Assembly (NCBI RefSeq): GCF_001186125.1
Contig: NW_014040543.1
Location: forward strand, 227,329-249,532
Direction of reading: 5' to 3'
Source: Sphaeroforma arctica JP610
Taxonomy: Eukaryota; Opisthokonta; Ichthyosporea; Ichthyophonida
DNA: 22,204 bases
Numbering within the stretch: position 1 is the stretch's first letter; every line of letters begins with the position of its first letter. The position numbers were made by a program, and so were the translations under genes. Of this stretch, positions 1 through 10,633 are shown in pieces. The notes under the pieces are model-generated. The model saw only the letters and a list, made by a program, of their open reading frames with translations, did no database searches and had not been told where the DNA came from.

Positions 1-93
1 ATATATATGTCTTTTAATATATTAGTATATACATATGCATATATACCTTGAGACAAATCACAATGCTGGATTGCATAGTCATCTATATCTTAA

Positions 94-240
94 TCAAAAA
101 TACTGAAGACTATTGCCATTATCATATAACACACCTGGATACATAGCAGCCATGGGAGGAATATATAGCAATGTTTTGCCATTCATCGCGGCGAAACGAG
201 CATTTTGGGTCTCTTCGTCAGCTTTAGAAAAGTCAGTCAT
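94..240 (-). CDS. Possible small exon or ORF, unknown product
   Basis: A 48-codon frame runs on the minus strand from an ATG at 240-238 to a TGA at 96-94. The peptide starts MTDFSKADEETQNARF and continues with a Pro/Met/Ala stretch (IPPMAAMYPG). It is mixed in composition and has no low-complexity runs, unlike other short frames in this AT-rich stretch. I do not recognise a family. It could be the last exon of a gene lying to its right on the minus strand; sequence with exon-like borders (TTTTCAG ... GTAAAG on the minus strand, about 395-430) lies nearby, but I could not connect the two. It may equally be a chance frame. Confidence 0.2.
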   Translation of the reverse strand: MTDFSKADEETQNARFAAMNGKTLLYIPPMAAMYPGVLYDNGNSLQYF

Positions 241-1140
241 CTTGTTTGGGTATCAAGTAAGCACAACTGGTTGTAAGATGCGAGTGTGTTTTATAGCTTT
301 ATATAGGGTATAGGCGGAATGCACAAGTGGATATGTGATATGCACGTGTGAGAATAGGACTGCAGCACTATTATCCTGCAAGTGTTTCTTTACGTGTAAT
401 CTGGCGTTGGCACTCTCTGAAAATATGCTGAGCTCATCAGGGATCAGACTGCGATCCAAGTGTCGTGTGATGGTCGTCTAATTATCTATTACTATATTTG
501 GCTGTGATACAAAATACACAATTTTTCAACAAAAAAAATTATATATATATGTTCCAAGTTCTCCTTTGCTCGCGGCGCTCGTGCGCTTGTCAACTATTTG
601 TTTTTTAAATGTACACTCAATTTTTCGTCATTTTGCCACAGAGCTTTTTGTTGCGATAGTAACTATAGCATTTCAACTGTTTATGTGTCTATTTAGCGTA
701 TTGTATCCTATAGTGTTGCATAATTTTAATGTTGCCACCTGCGTTTGGCCTATTTAGTCGCACTTCCCCTTAATCAAATATGTGTGCACTGTCTGAATCA
801 ACGGCAATCTAGATATCGATATGTGGTATTTTGGCTTAGAATTCTAGTTGTATCTTCTATTGTGAACTCTAGTTGTATATTCAATATGGGCCTCAGTCCT
901 AGATGTAGTATGTGTGGTCTATGCGCTACACATCAACTCACGTCGGTCTCAGCATTTTGAAGTCGACCAGCACTGTGCGAATCAACAAATTCTGGGGTAT
1001 GGATATGACGTTTGCACCCTATGGCCTATTAGGGGCGCCATATAGCACAGTACATGTTGTATTGCAATGGAGATTTATGGCGCAACGCATTAGCAGTCCG
1101 GTCGAAATAGGTGGTAACTGTTGCTCAACAGGGATCATAT
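241..1140. other. AT-rich non-coding stretch
   Basis: I see no recognisable gene, RNA or mobile-element domain. Short frames occur on both strands, but they are hydrophobic or low in complexity and match no family I know. An A run followed by an AT run lies at about 530-550. Confidence 0.4.
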
Positions 1141-1171
1141 TAATATATATATAAATATATATGTATGTATG

Positions 1172-1223
<52 letters not shown>

Positions 1224-1268
1224 TATTCATATACATATACATATACGTATGCATTATATTATCTATTC

Positions 1269-1304
<36 letters not shown>

Positions 1305-1330
1305 ATTTGTATTATGTTATATTATATTAA
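1141..1330. repeat. AT / ATGT microsatellite
   Basis: Long runs of (AT)n are interrupted by (ATGT)n and ATAC steps, with a second pure AT block near 1269-1291 followed by ATGT repeats. The Tyr/Ile/Val/Cys-only peptides that can be read from it are by-products of the repeat, not genes. Confidence 0.9.
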
Positions 1331-2804
1331 TGGCTGACCTGTATCTTTATCGCTTATGTATATTTTGGGCGTATGTTTGCAGAGTACAATGTGCGCATGC
1401 TGTCGGCATATACTCGTAGGTTATGAGGTTCGCATATCATGTTGACTGACTGTATTGGTAGCTCGTGTATATTCGGCGTGTGTGCTGACAGTACGGATTA
1501 TAGTTTAGACTTATTCAAGGCTATGTTTATTTGACACGTGTTGGTGTCATTCATTACTATGGATGACTTACTCGTAGATTCCGAATCACCGAGTTGTTCT
1601 TATTTTTTAAGGATAAGAAGTGAACAGGTCCTTAGAACCGACCCACTCTTAGACCTGTTCTTCACAACGTTGCCGATGATGGCAACATAAGTCATGGTTG
1701 CTTTTGACGACATTGTCATATTTAGAAAGCGCACTTTATACTCAAGGCTGATTATACTATTATCCTGAGCATTACTTCACAGATGAATGGACTCTTTGCG
1801 ATCACAATTGGAGTGGCCAAAGCAATCCGCCTGCGAGATTTGCAATGCCCCTAAGTAATAGTTGCGGGATGTGCGCCTATACACTGGTCCCATATTGGGG
1901 ATACAGGCAGTTCAACTCAGTATGTATCTGTACATTTACTTTGTGCTGTAGCAAGAGCGACTAACACCAGGTTGAAGCATGGTGGACACGCAGAGGTGGA
2001 TGCGAAACATACATGCAATTACATTAGACTTCGTTATGAATGTGATGTGAATGTATACTAGTGTTTTTTTAGTATCAATCACTGCCAACTCGGCTCTGAA
2101 TTCATTCTGTGAAGTTTAAGTGTACATTTTATCACTCATTGTCGACCCAATTTAAGAGCAAAATAAAGACAAAATATATTTCAAATTTATCGACTTCGAC
2201 TTAAATCTTGTGAGCGGTTATGAAAACTGGAGAGCTCTCGTGCAATCATACAATTGTGGTCGCAATGCGGCAAAGCACGTACTTGTGGACTCTCGAGAAG
2301 TTTATGTCTAGATTACACACTAGATGATGCACACCCGCATGACTACGTTGACGGATGTGTGTGAGTAGTGCTGTACATGTTATGCTCTGTATAGTACACT
2401 TAGCATGTGCTTTCTTGTTTGAGACTTGCTGGTCGAGCATGCAATGCGATGTATTGTAGCACCATCATATATACTAGATAATTTTATGCATTCATAATAT
2501 ATGTATAAGTGCAAATCCTGTTCGTTCGATTTTTAAGATTTTCATGGATAGACTGCTGTTGTGTCTATTTAAAGGGGTATGATCAACGTTAGTTTGTCTG
2601 CCATTTACAAAGCTGTGTCGCTCAAGGTATATTAATATTCAGCCTGCGCTTACTTGTGTCGACACAGAATATGGTCGATTCGGCAATCACCGTTATAGTC
2701 AGCCGAAGCACATGGTGTACACGCAGAGATTTACCCATCTATGTCAATCTTAAAGCGTGCGTTGACTATTCATGATATGTCGAAACGTATGGAATATCGA
2801 ATCG
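1331..2804. other. Non-coding stretch, no gene recognised
   Basis: No gene is supported. An imperfect inverted repeat lies at 1622-1660: GAACAGGTC at 1622-1630 and GACCTGTTC at 1652-1660, with a 21-nt loop. A frame near 1785-1960 on the plus strand follows an acceptor-like TTCACAG and is fairly mixed in composition, but it resembles nothing known. No tRNA or rRNA is visible. Confidence 0.4.
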
Positions 2805-2903
2805 ACACATACAATTACAGACGCCTAAATCACGCTTACACATACAATTACAGACAGCTAAAACACGCTTACACATACAATTACAAGCAGCTAAATCACG
2901 CTT
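2805..2903. repeat. 33-bp tandem repeat, three copies
   Basis: Three units in exact phase lie at 2805-2837, 2838-2870 and 2871-2903. Each starts ACACATACAATTACA and ends CACGCTT. Only a few positions in the middle differ between copies. The array ends about 380 bp before the start codon of the presequence protease, so it may sit in that gene's upstream region; no function is shown. Confidence 0.9.
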
Positions 2904-3285
2904 TGCATAAATAAATAAATATACCCAACTACATCAATCTTGAACCTTAAATATCAATCTTATCCTGTGTTTTTATTCATAAAATGTGTAGGCGAGTATG
3001 ATTCGTTCAAAAAATGATGTAGAATAAGTTATACCGAACGGTCCATTGAATACCTAAACAGGGCCTGCGGATTTTACGCGAGCTCATTTACAATACACGT
3101 CACACGAACTAGATATTCAAATATAACTCACCAGCTTATCGATTGGTGCTGCCATAAACACAACACGTATACATGACCCATTGTACACACAATATTAGTC
3201 AACAAAAAGTAGCCGGGGGCATAGTATATAGGCATAGGGGTGTTATTAGAGGGCAAAATTGACAATATCAAACACGTTATTAACT
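2904..3285 (+). promoter_or_regulatory. Probable 5' flank of the presequence protease gene
   Basis: This 382-bp interval has no coding evidence and lies directly before the gene start. A TATATA string at 3225-3230, in the context ATAGTATATAGG, lies about 55 bp before the ATG and could be a TATA-like element. That is a position argument only; in AT-rich DNA such strings are common. Confidence 0.25.
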
Positions 3286-6080
3286 ATGTGGCGTACCATA
3301 CACACGGTGCAGCAGAGTGCCGTGCGATCGTCGCATCTACTTAGGCGATGGGCATCAAGCAACACAGCATTGGCACAAAACACAACAGCACACGCACGTA
3401 TATCGCACCACAAAGATGTTAGGTTGAAAGTAGGAGAGACTGTGAACGAATTCACAATCAAAGGTACGGAGAGCATACCTGAGCTTAGTTTGACTGCTGG
3501 TCAGCATGTGCATGATAAAACCGGTGCAGTAGGCTTACATATTGCCAGAGCGGATGACAACAATGTGTTCAGCATAGAATTCCGGTATGATATACTTTTA
3601 AATCATTTGTGCTGTTTGTAAGTCTACTATGTAAATATGTATCAGTCGATCGCTGCTTTGAGAAGGAGGGTAACTCGGTGAATGATCGCGCAAAAGGGCC
3701 TGCGAGGTTTACAAGTGCATCACTATATATGTACGCAGATAGACGCCACCACCCATGCATGCCATAGTTAGTAATTCAAGAATTTTTTTGGGCTGCGTAT
3801 GTATCTGTTGTCATTTTCGATCGTTGTGGTATATGCTGTACTCTCGTCTGGGCTATCACGTGCACAGAACTAGTGAGATGCCTTTTGAGATCATACTGAT
3901 AACCAACACGTATATGTGGTGGTGATGCTATTGCCGGTTTGATCTATTCAGGGAGGACTAGAGATTTTCTGCGTACACGACTGTATTTACTCATAAATAT
4001 CCTTGTATGAATGCAGTCGGGCTTGCGCTAATACCTTTCGAGATCGTTGGGCTATTTATAAGGGATGGTGGATTGGTTCAGTCAGGGTTGCGCTAGTAGT
4101 CTTTATCTTAACTGTGTAGACAACTTCAATTTTACCAGTATGTATACTAGTATACGTGAGGCAATCCGCTGGTAATAAGGCAGTGCGCACAATTAGTACT
4201 TCTGCTATTTATAGTATGCTATTTATTGTATGCTATTTGTAGTATGCTATTTATTGTATGCTATTTATAGTATGCTATTTGTAGTATGCTATTTATAGTA
4301 TGCTATTTATAGTATGCTATTTGTAGCACGGTATTTGTAATATGCTATTTATAGTATGCTATTTGTGGTATGCATGCTTTTTATAGTATGCTATTTGCAG
4401 TATGCTATTTATAGTATACTATTTATAGTATGTTATTTATAGTATGCTATTTTGAGTATACTATTGATAGTATGCTATTTATAGTATGCTATTTATAGTA
4501 TGCTATTTATAGTAGGCTATTTATATTATGGTATTTTGAGTATGCTATATATAGCATTCTATTTGTAGCATGCTATTTGTAGCATGCTATTTGTAGTATG
4601 CTATTTATAGATTACTATTTGTAGAATGTTATATATAGTATGCTATTTTTAGTAGGTTATTTATAGTATGCTATTTATAGTGTGCTATTTATAGTATGCC
4701 ATTTATAGTATGTTATTTATAGTGTGCTATATGTAGTAAACTATTTCTTAAGATATAGTGATATTGTTGTCCGTAGCTCAATGCAGCAGCACGTTTAGTC
4801 CATACAGCGACTGTACTCGAATGAGTTTGTATTCGTATGGAGATCGTTCTGTATGTGTGCAATCTCGAGAGAGAGAGAGTGCTCAGGGTGCACTTGTGAC
4901 TGCGTGAATATACTTCCAGGTAGTGCTAAAACAGTGCCGCTATGTATGTCCGTGATCGAACGTTGTGTACATTGGGTTATTGTACAGCAGCAGACGTGTC
5001 AGAGTATTGTGATTACAGACGTGTCAGAGTACTGTGATTACAGACGTGTTTGCGAAATCGTGTGTGAACCCGTGCGATACTTTGGGAGTTGTTGTAAGGC
5101 TGTTTAGACAATTGGAAGCCTCGAGATTTACTACATGTAGGCTACTTAGATGTCGTATTCGGACGATGTGACTTGTTTATAGATATTCGCGCGCGTCTTT
5201 GTATGTGATTATTTGAACAAATACAAATGTACTGGGGCTAACTGTATACCCTTATGAAATAAAATACTTCATCGAATGCGTTAACTTGATAGGGCGGCTA
5301 CCTACAAAAGGGCCGCGTAACCGTACGATTGTCCCTGCGTTATGGTCATTTCCGATAGCGCGTGTTTGTGCATGGAAAAGGGTTGGACTTTTCTATATGA
5401 ACGTTTGAATATCACGTGATGTGTGGGTTATTGGTTGTGTGGTAGTGCTGCCATATGCTATATGAGGCGACATGGTGTACCCATTTGATTTTGGGCTGAC
5501 CAATCCCTGTAGTGTGTCTGTATTCGTTCACGTCTATTATATTTAATCCTGCCGACAAAAGCGAAGGTGGGGGGGGGTTGACGATTGACTTTGCCAATAC
5601 GTTACGAGGCCTAACTCGACCACTAGTCTATGAAGCTCTTGTCGTTGCATTCAAGCACATATAAAGGCACCCGGATGTGTGGACTTCTCATGCCCTAGGG
5701 GTCCATTCGTTTGCACCACCCTCCACCCACGCCGCCTATGACACTAACTGTTGTGTCATCTTGCCAACTGGCGACACATGCCACTCCACACCCTATCCCT
5801 TCACTCACACCAAGCCGTGTGTCTCCTCACCTACAGCACACCACCCGAAGACAGCAGCGGTGTCACACACGTGTTGCAACACGTATCTCTGTGCGGCTCG
5901 GAGAAGTATCCCTGCCGAGACCCGTTCTTCAATATGTTGTCCAGGTCTATGGCTACCTTCATGAATGCCTGGACGGCCAGTGACTATACCATGTATCCCT
6001 TATCCACGCAGAACGCTAACGACTACAACTACCTGCTGGACGTGTACTTGGATGCGGTGCTACACCCCAGCATTCGCGAG
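3286..6080 (+). CDS. Presequence protease (PreP/PITRM1, M16C), exons 1-2, 3' part missing
   Basis: PreP enzymes are mitochondrial or plastid M16C zinc peptidases that degrade cleaved targeting peptides and other short unstructured peptides. Exon 1 (3286-3584) starts at the first in-frame ATG. Its first 43 residues contain no acidic residue and several Arg (MWRTIHTVQQSAVR, then HLLRRWASS), a good matrix-targeting signal. It then follows the family: GETVNEFTIKG, SIPELSLTA, DNNVFSIEFR. Intron 1 is 3585-5836 (GTATGA ... CTACAG) and splits an Arg codon. Exon 2 (5837-6080) has SSGVTHVLQHVSLCGS, then YPCRDPFFNML and FMNAWTASDYTMYPLSTQN, and ends in LHPSIRE before a GTACGC donor at 6081. The active-site motif HxxEH reads HVLQH, with CAA (Gln) at 5877-5879 in place of Glu. 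About 181 residues are visible of a usual ~1000; no later exon is found in the window. It may be a pseudoenzyme, a decaying gene copy or a base error. Confidence 0.88.
4203..4746. repeat. 15-bp minisatellite, about 36 copies
   Basis: A 544-bp array of the unit TATAGTATGCTATTT, with variants such as TGTAGTATGCTATTT and occasional length changes. It lies inside intron 1 of the presequence protease gene. Each unit contains ATAG-TATG-CTAT, so every copy has a tiny inverted repeat and the array as RNA could form a string of small hairpins. Copies differ at one to three positions, which points to an array that is no longer being homogenised. Confidence 0.95.
4991..5050. repeat. 25-bp tandem repeat, two and a partial copy
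   Basis: Units at 4991-5015 and 5016-5040 differ at one base; a partial third copy follows at 5041-5050. The unit starts CAGACGTGTCAGAGTA. It lies in intron 1. Confidence 0.85.
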
Positions 6081-6396
6081 GTACGCATGCACCTGTTGTG
6101 TGGTATTGTTTGTACTGGTAGTATCCGGCTTTGCACTTCTATGAGTACACGAGGGACCCATGGACACTCGAATTCGACTGAGGTCACTTTTGTACTGGTT
6201 TGGTTTTGCGTGCAGTTGTTGTATGCTATTCTACGTACGGTCGTGTTGAAACATGTGTCTATATGTGTGAGAGGTGTCTAGAATCGCTTGGTCTAAACGG
6301 TGGCTACTATTGTATGGAGTGCGTATTCCCGAATGGCTATTGTTTCATAGCGGACATTGCTATCTACCGGCGGCGTTTGAGGGGGTTAGATGCAGG
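6081..6396 (+). other. Start of intron 2; no third exon seen
   Basis: This begins with the GTACGC donor that follows the conserved end of exon 2. A frame at 6200-6415 is open but does not resemble the next PreP segment (family consensus FWQEGWR followed by an LEHE-type stretch). The interval ends where retroelement-derived sequence begins. Either intron 2 is very long and full of retroelements, or the gene is cut here. Confidence 0.6.
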
Positions 6397-6594
6397 CTAT
6401 GTCCACATAAAGTGAACCGCTGAGTCAACTGTCGTGTTTTTGCCCTCATGTGACAGTGCATGATATTTGAGAATGAGAGCACGCCTCTCTTCTCTGTCAA
6501 ATGGGTCTGTGATTAAACAAGCTCGTTTAATATCTGACTTTTCTACTTCTTCTTTGTAAAAGCCGGGCCTCCACATTAGAATCTTGTAATACAA
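6397..6594 (-). mobile_element. Ty3-like integrase zinc-binding fragment (fossil)
   Basis: The minus strand encodes a short stretch with a typical pre-integrase pattern: ITDPFDREERRALILKYHAL followed by a second His (SHEGKNTT) and an aromatic AVHFMW segment. This matches the start of the HHCC zinc-binding region of Ty3/Gypsy integrases. It differs from the HHCC region of the plus-strand element next to it, so it comes from another element or a distant copy. It is a broken scrap. Its right end overlaps one arm of a 42-bp inverted repeat shared with 10623-10664. Confidence 0.5.
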
Positions 6595-6595
6595 A
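6554..6595. repeat. 42-bp inverted repeat, left arm (partner 10623-10664)
   Basis: The arm starts TTGTAAAAGCCGGGCC and ends TGTAATACAAA. Its reverse complement is found at 10623-10664 with one mismatch in 42. The similarity stops sharply on both sides. The right arm spans the inner boundary of the solo-LTR-like insertion and the resumed RNase H sequence, so the left arm carries a fragment of exactly that junction in the opposite orientation. Confidence 0.9.
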
Positions 6596-6599
6596 ATCT

Positions 6600-8200
6600 G
6601 AATCAGAACAGAGGTCAGACTCTCGAGGAGGAGATTCAGACGGCTGGGACACAGATGATTACCTGCGTGAATTGCGAAAGTTGGCGGCTGAATTCCAGGA
6701 ATACAAATACCGGAAGAAGACCGGCAAACGAAAATTTACGGTGGAAGAGAAGTCTGAGAGTTCTAATGGAGACGAGATTCAATCATCGCCGGAATTTGAA
6801 GAACCAGACTCGTCAGGACCAGATTACTTGCCGCCATCGGCCAAGCAGTCGAGGACATCGACGACAGTGACGACTCGCAAGAAGGCATGAAAGGATGACG
6901 GTGATGATGGAGACAATCAGTGACTGCATGGATTGAAGGAGATGGACACGCAATTTGATGAGATTTCAGAGAGTGACAAGAAGATTGCTGATTTCACTGC
7001 TCGAATGCTTAACGCAAAAGAAGAGGCGACGCTAGCAATGGATCAAGGAAAGTTAGAGCAAGGCAGTTTGAGAATAACAATGGCGAGGCACTTTCAATCC
7101 AAGATCGATACGGAGCTACGCATCATACACGCTGAGAAGTCAGTGAACAGTAAGAAGTTTGTCAAGGACATAGGTAAGTTACCCACTACATATGGTTCAG
7201 ATCGAAAAGACCGTAAAGACCCTATCGATACGAGCAACTTAGCATTATTGTCGCGATCTTTGAAAGAATTTGATCAAATTATGCTCACTGCAAATTTACG
7301 TAAGAACCTATTCTTCGAGGCTGCGCAACAGAGTTTTAAGCCGCCATCATAAGTATAACAAGTTGGAGAAAGCTGCTATAATAAAGCTAAAGACGTGGAA
7401 GGATCAAAGCGAGATGATAGCCCATCTTTTCTCAACCAATCCTAGACCGGAACTATTGGTATCAATAATGGTACCACCGGACGAAGGAATACCAGTGTCA
7501 CATTACCTTCTGGAACTGGAAATTCACATAACACGTGCTAAATCACAAGAAACAAGTTGAGTATGTGTGTGCTATGGGTACAATCTATTTTCTGGTCGGC
7601 TCTACATAGAAAAGACCAAGAAGTGTTGTACGCAGATATGCACCAATCTTTTCCAGACAAAATACGTGAGATTTCAATTGAAGGGCCAACTTAAGGCATC
7701 ATGAAACTCGCCGACTTGACTTGGACGGAATTTTATTCGAGACCAGACCAGACGTTTTCGAAACGTCCGAGTTCTGTGGTGAAATTCACACCGTCTGCTA
7801 AGAAGACGGTGCCCAACACGAATGGAGGACCAGGTAGCGGTCGAGACTCTCATACGGGTACGGGTAATACCAAAGGGAACAAATATGGTGACAGAGGAGG
7901 TCATAAGAAAAGCAAGTGCAAGGTACTGATGGTCAAAAGAACAATGTCAACACTCGCGGGACCTTGGGCAATAGATCTGATCAGGCAACTGATCCTCCTA
8001 AACCTAAGTATAAGGAGACCAAGGATTGTGCTGAGATAGATTGCAGCTGGCGCATGACCCAACATGAGCCGAATGGACGCTGGACTGGTTGGCACGCAGA
8101 AAAATGTAAACATTTTATCGCGAAGTGTGCATCCTGTAAAGGGACTGGAGGTTACCACAAACACATATGTAAGGTGCAACCGATAGTAGAAGTTAAGTGA
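6600..8200 (+). mobile_element. Gag-like region of the Ty3-like element (fossil)
   Basis: An acidic, Ser-rich stretch (from about 6603) is followed by helical, charged sequence (about 6933-7352, starting MKEMDTQFDEISESDKKI) with coiled-coil character, then a Gly/Lys-rich linker (about 7790-7910) and a Cys/His-rich segment near 8040-8180 that includes CASCKGTGGYHKHIC. The last resembles a nucleic-acid-binding knuckle with non-standard spacing. The assignment rests on position before the protease and on these features; there is no strong capsid motif. Confidence 0.55.
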
Positions 8201-8215
8201 CAAACTTACCGGATC

Positions 8216-8527
8216 TTGGCACTGAAACAAAAGGATGCACCGCAAGATGAGCGCGTCATCCTGGATGTACGAGTTAATGGGCATGAAATAAAAGCGTTGT
8301 TGGATCCGGGCACGCAAATTTCATGTTTATCATCGAGATTCTGTCAGATGACTGATGTAACTCGTAAATCAGAACCTACTATGTTAAAGTTGACTGACGA
8401 AAGGGAGATTACGTGTCGTGACATGGCCGTAGATTTGAGGTTTACCCTAACAGATCAGCGGACCACAATGACTAAGGCAGTAGTCTGTAACACTTTGCCA
8501 GATTACGATTTAATAGTGGGAATGTGA
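8216..8527 (+). mobile_element. Retroviral-type aspartic protease region (fossil)
   Basis: A roughly 100-residue stretch contains the hydrophobic run before the active-site loop (HEIKALLD), a following CLSSRF segment, and near the end the PDYDLIVGM stretch that corresponds to the conserved ILG(M/R/L) end of these proteases. It lies between the gag-like and reverse-transcriptase regions as expected for Ty3/Gypsy. Confidence 0.7.
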
Positions 8528-8747
8528 GATCTGTTATCGTTAGGTATATCAATTACCGGTTTGCCTACTAACATTGACCCACAGAAGGATCAGTCAGATG
8601 ACAATCTGCTGAAGCCTGTATACAAGCCTTCTAAGACTGTGAAGGAAATGATACCCCAATTCCCAGAGAAGCTAAAGGATCTTATCTTTGGGAACAACAA
8701 GATAAAAGATCACCGATTGGGCTCAGTTTAAATTCAACAACGGATAC

Positions 8748-9420
8748 GTGAGCTTGGATTTGACAAAAGTAGACTTTTCGAAGTTGAAATGTCCAACGCG
8801 AAATTATGTAGCGTGGCGTCATGAACAGGTGGTACGAGAACAAGTCGAACCTACTCCTGTCAACTTAGCACTCTTAGCTGTAGATCAGTTCAACTTCGAG
8901 GACACGTTAAAGAAGGTTCGCGTGTGTTTGGATATGAGTCCTATAAACGCTCTTATACCCACACATAGTTTTCATTTACCAAGAATCAATGAATTGCTGA
9001 CAAGAATGGAAGGTGCAAAAATATTTTCAACCATCGATTTGAAGCAAGGCTACCACCAAATGAAAATATACAAACCACATTGGAAGTATTTCACCTTCAC
9101 TTGGGATGGACAGCAGTATTCTTTTAAAGGAGTCCCTTTTGGTTTGCATATGCTACCAGTCTTCTTTCAACAAATCATGCAAGAGCTGTTTAGGGATATG
9201 GACAACGTACAGGTATATATCGATGACATTGTCGTGTGTACTAAAACTAAAGAGGAGCATGACAGGGTTGTAAGAGAGATACTGGCCAGGCTTAACAAAC
9301 ACAGGTTTACGATCAACAGCAAGAAATGTCATTTCGGTGTGAACGAGATACAGCTGTTGGGTTATCGTGTATCTGGGACAGGCATACTGATCGACCCCGG
9401 AAGGGTAGAACACTCACTAG
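8748..9420 (+). mobile_element. Reverse transcriptase region of the Ty3-like element (fossil)
   Basis: Recognisable fingers and palm motifs: KKVRVCLDMSPINAL, then FSTIDLKQGYHQMKI, FKGVPFGL, and the catalytic box VYIDDIVVCTKT, followed by INSKKCHFGVNEIQLLGYRV. These are standard Ty3/Gypsy blocks. The segment before them (PTRNYVAWR and TPVNLALLAV) replaces the usual 'SP(Y/W)A(S/A)P' region and is shared, with small changes, with the element at the right edge of the window. The two therefore belong to one lineage. Confidence 0.9.
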
Positions 9421-9916
9421 ACTGGAGAACCCCCACTACAGGCAAGGACGAAAACTCGTTAACTGCCTGTCAGATGGAGTTCCACACCTGGCAAACTACT
9501 TGAAGCCCTTCGGACATTTAAGATGTCACAAGGGCAAATTAGGAGCGTTGTGGACCAAAGACTGTGATGATGCCATTAAGCAGCTCAAAACAGTGGTTCA
9601 ACAAGCCCCAGCAGTCCAGCCACCGAAAGATGAAGTACCCTTCGTGGTGGCTACAGACGCATCCGAAATGGCGTTGGAAGGTGTTCTGTATCAAATGATT
9701 GACGGGAAACCGAGATACGTGCCGTTTTTCAGCAGAGCTATGAACTCGTCACAAATCAATTATTCGACTGTGCAGCAAGAGCTACTAGCTATTGTGACCG
9801 CACTCACTCATTTTAAGGATTACGTTTATGGTACACATTTCAATGTACTGTGTGATCAGAAATCGTTGCAACATTTAAAAGACATGAAACCAAATTCACA
9901 ATTGGTCAGTCGATGG

Positions 9917-10633
9917 TGTAAGTTTCGGTCTATCAAGGCGATATGAACGCCTTAGAGTAATTAAACGCTTAGGTTAAATCTAAGTATAATTAAATTCAAA
10001 GTAAATAAACGAAATGAGTTCCTTTTAGTAAAGTTAGGTATGCCTCGTGAAAACAGCAATACTCTGAGGGATTGTGAGGCTGAGACATTGCCTATATATA
10101 ATCCTCACAGTACCGTTTTCGCCGAAGGGATTTTATTTAGTGTTTCGTTGTCGCTCTAATAGAAACTATGGTATGTTTAGTTGGGGCGAATCCGAGAGAC
10201 TCATAAAATCCTATCTTTAGAAAAGAAAAGAAAATACTCTTGATGTCCATAGTTATTGCATTAACCAATAACTTGCCACTTATCAAGAATTACCGACTTA
10301 GCCTTCATCAGACTGGCACATCTGGTTGGCTGAACGGAGGATAAACTAAGCAACGCCAATAGTCCTTAGAAACCTATATTCTTTTGAGCCATCTCGCTGC
10401 CGAAGTATTCAGATACAAATAGATTTGGAAGGTTAATATAGTTCTAATAATAGAACTAGACCAAATCTTATATTTGGTATTTTACTTGGGCCTTTTAATG
10501 GACTTGTCCAAATATCTGATATGTAAAATGGAAAAGGTATTTAATTAATAAAAACCGTTAAACCCCATTTTTAAGAGTTTACGTACTTTTAAGAGTACGT
10601 TTTACGTACTATTAAGAGTACATTTGTATTACA
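9917..10633. mobile_element. Solo-LTR-like insertion in RNase H region
   Basis: This 717-bp block interrupts a domain that is otherwise recognisable on both sides. It starts TGTAAG and ends TTACA, so the ends are short inverted repeats of the LTR type. CGAT occurs on both sides (9911-9914 and 10634-10637), as expected for a target-site duplication, with two extra bases on the left. It has no long coding frame. A degenerate tandem repeat with TTTTAAGAGT and ACGTAC lies near its right end (about 10570-10622). A solo LTR left by recombination is the simplest reading; orientation is undetermined. Confidence 0.55.

Larger units (their letters stand above)
3585..5836 (+). other. Intron 1 of the presequence protease gene
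   Basis: The borders are GTATGA at 3585 and CTACAG ending at 5836. They are fixed by homology: removing this segment rebuilds the conserved family stretch across the junction without a gap, and the Arg codon is formed from CG plus C. The intron has a large minisatellite (4203-4746), a small 25-bp tandem repeat (4991-5050) and a G run near 5567. Short frames inside it (for example 4853-5107 and the upstream part of 5677-5983) show no family resemblance and are taken as chance. Confidence 0.85.

Noticed and set aside
1121-1419. Tyr/Ile-rich open frames
   Set aside because: They are translations of the AT/ATGT microsatellite.
1785-1960. Possible plus-strand exon after an acceptor-like TTCACAG
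   Set aside because: Reads moderately like protein but matches nothing I know and has no partner exons.
3259-3285. Upstream extension of PreP exon 1 from a TTG codon
   Set aside because: A TTG start is unlikely in a nuclear gene; the ATG at 3286 begins a good mitochondrial targeting sequence.
4203-4746. Regular short repeats that could suggest a CRISPR-like array
   Set aside because: Units are 15 bp and directly adjacent, with no unique spacers, and they lie in an intron of a eukaryotic gene; it is a minisatellite.
4853-5107. 84-codon plus-strand frame with internal repeats
   Set aside because: It lies in intron 1, and its repeats are the 25-bp DNA tandem repeat read as protein; no family resemblance.
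6200-6415. Plus-strand frame after exon 2, considered as PreP exon 3
   Set aside because: It lacks the expected family pattern (FWQEGWR and following residues) and has no clear acceptor site in the right phase.
9917-10633. The block inside RNase H as a spliceosomal intron (GTAAGT near its left end)
   Set aside because: LTR-type ends and flanking CGAT copies fit an insertion better, and retroelement coding regions rarely carry introns; not fully excluded.
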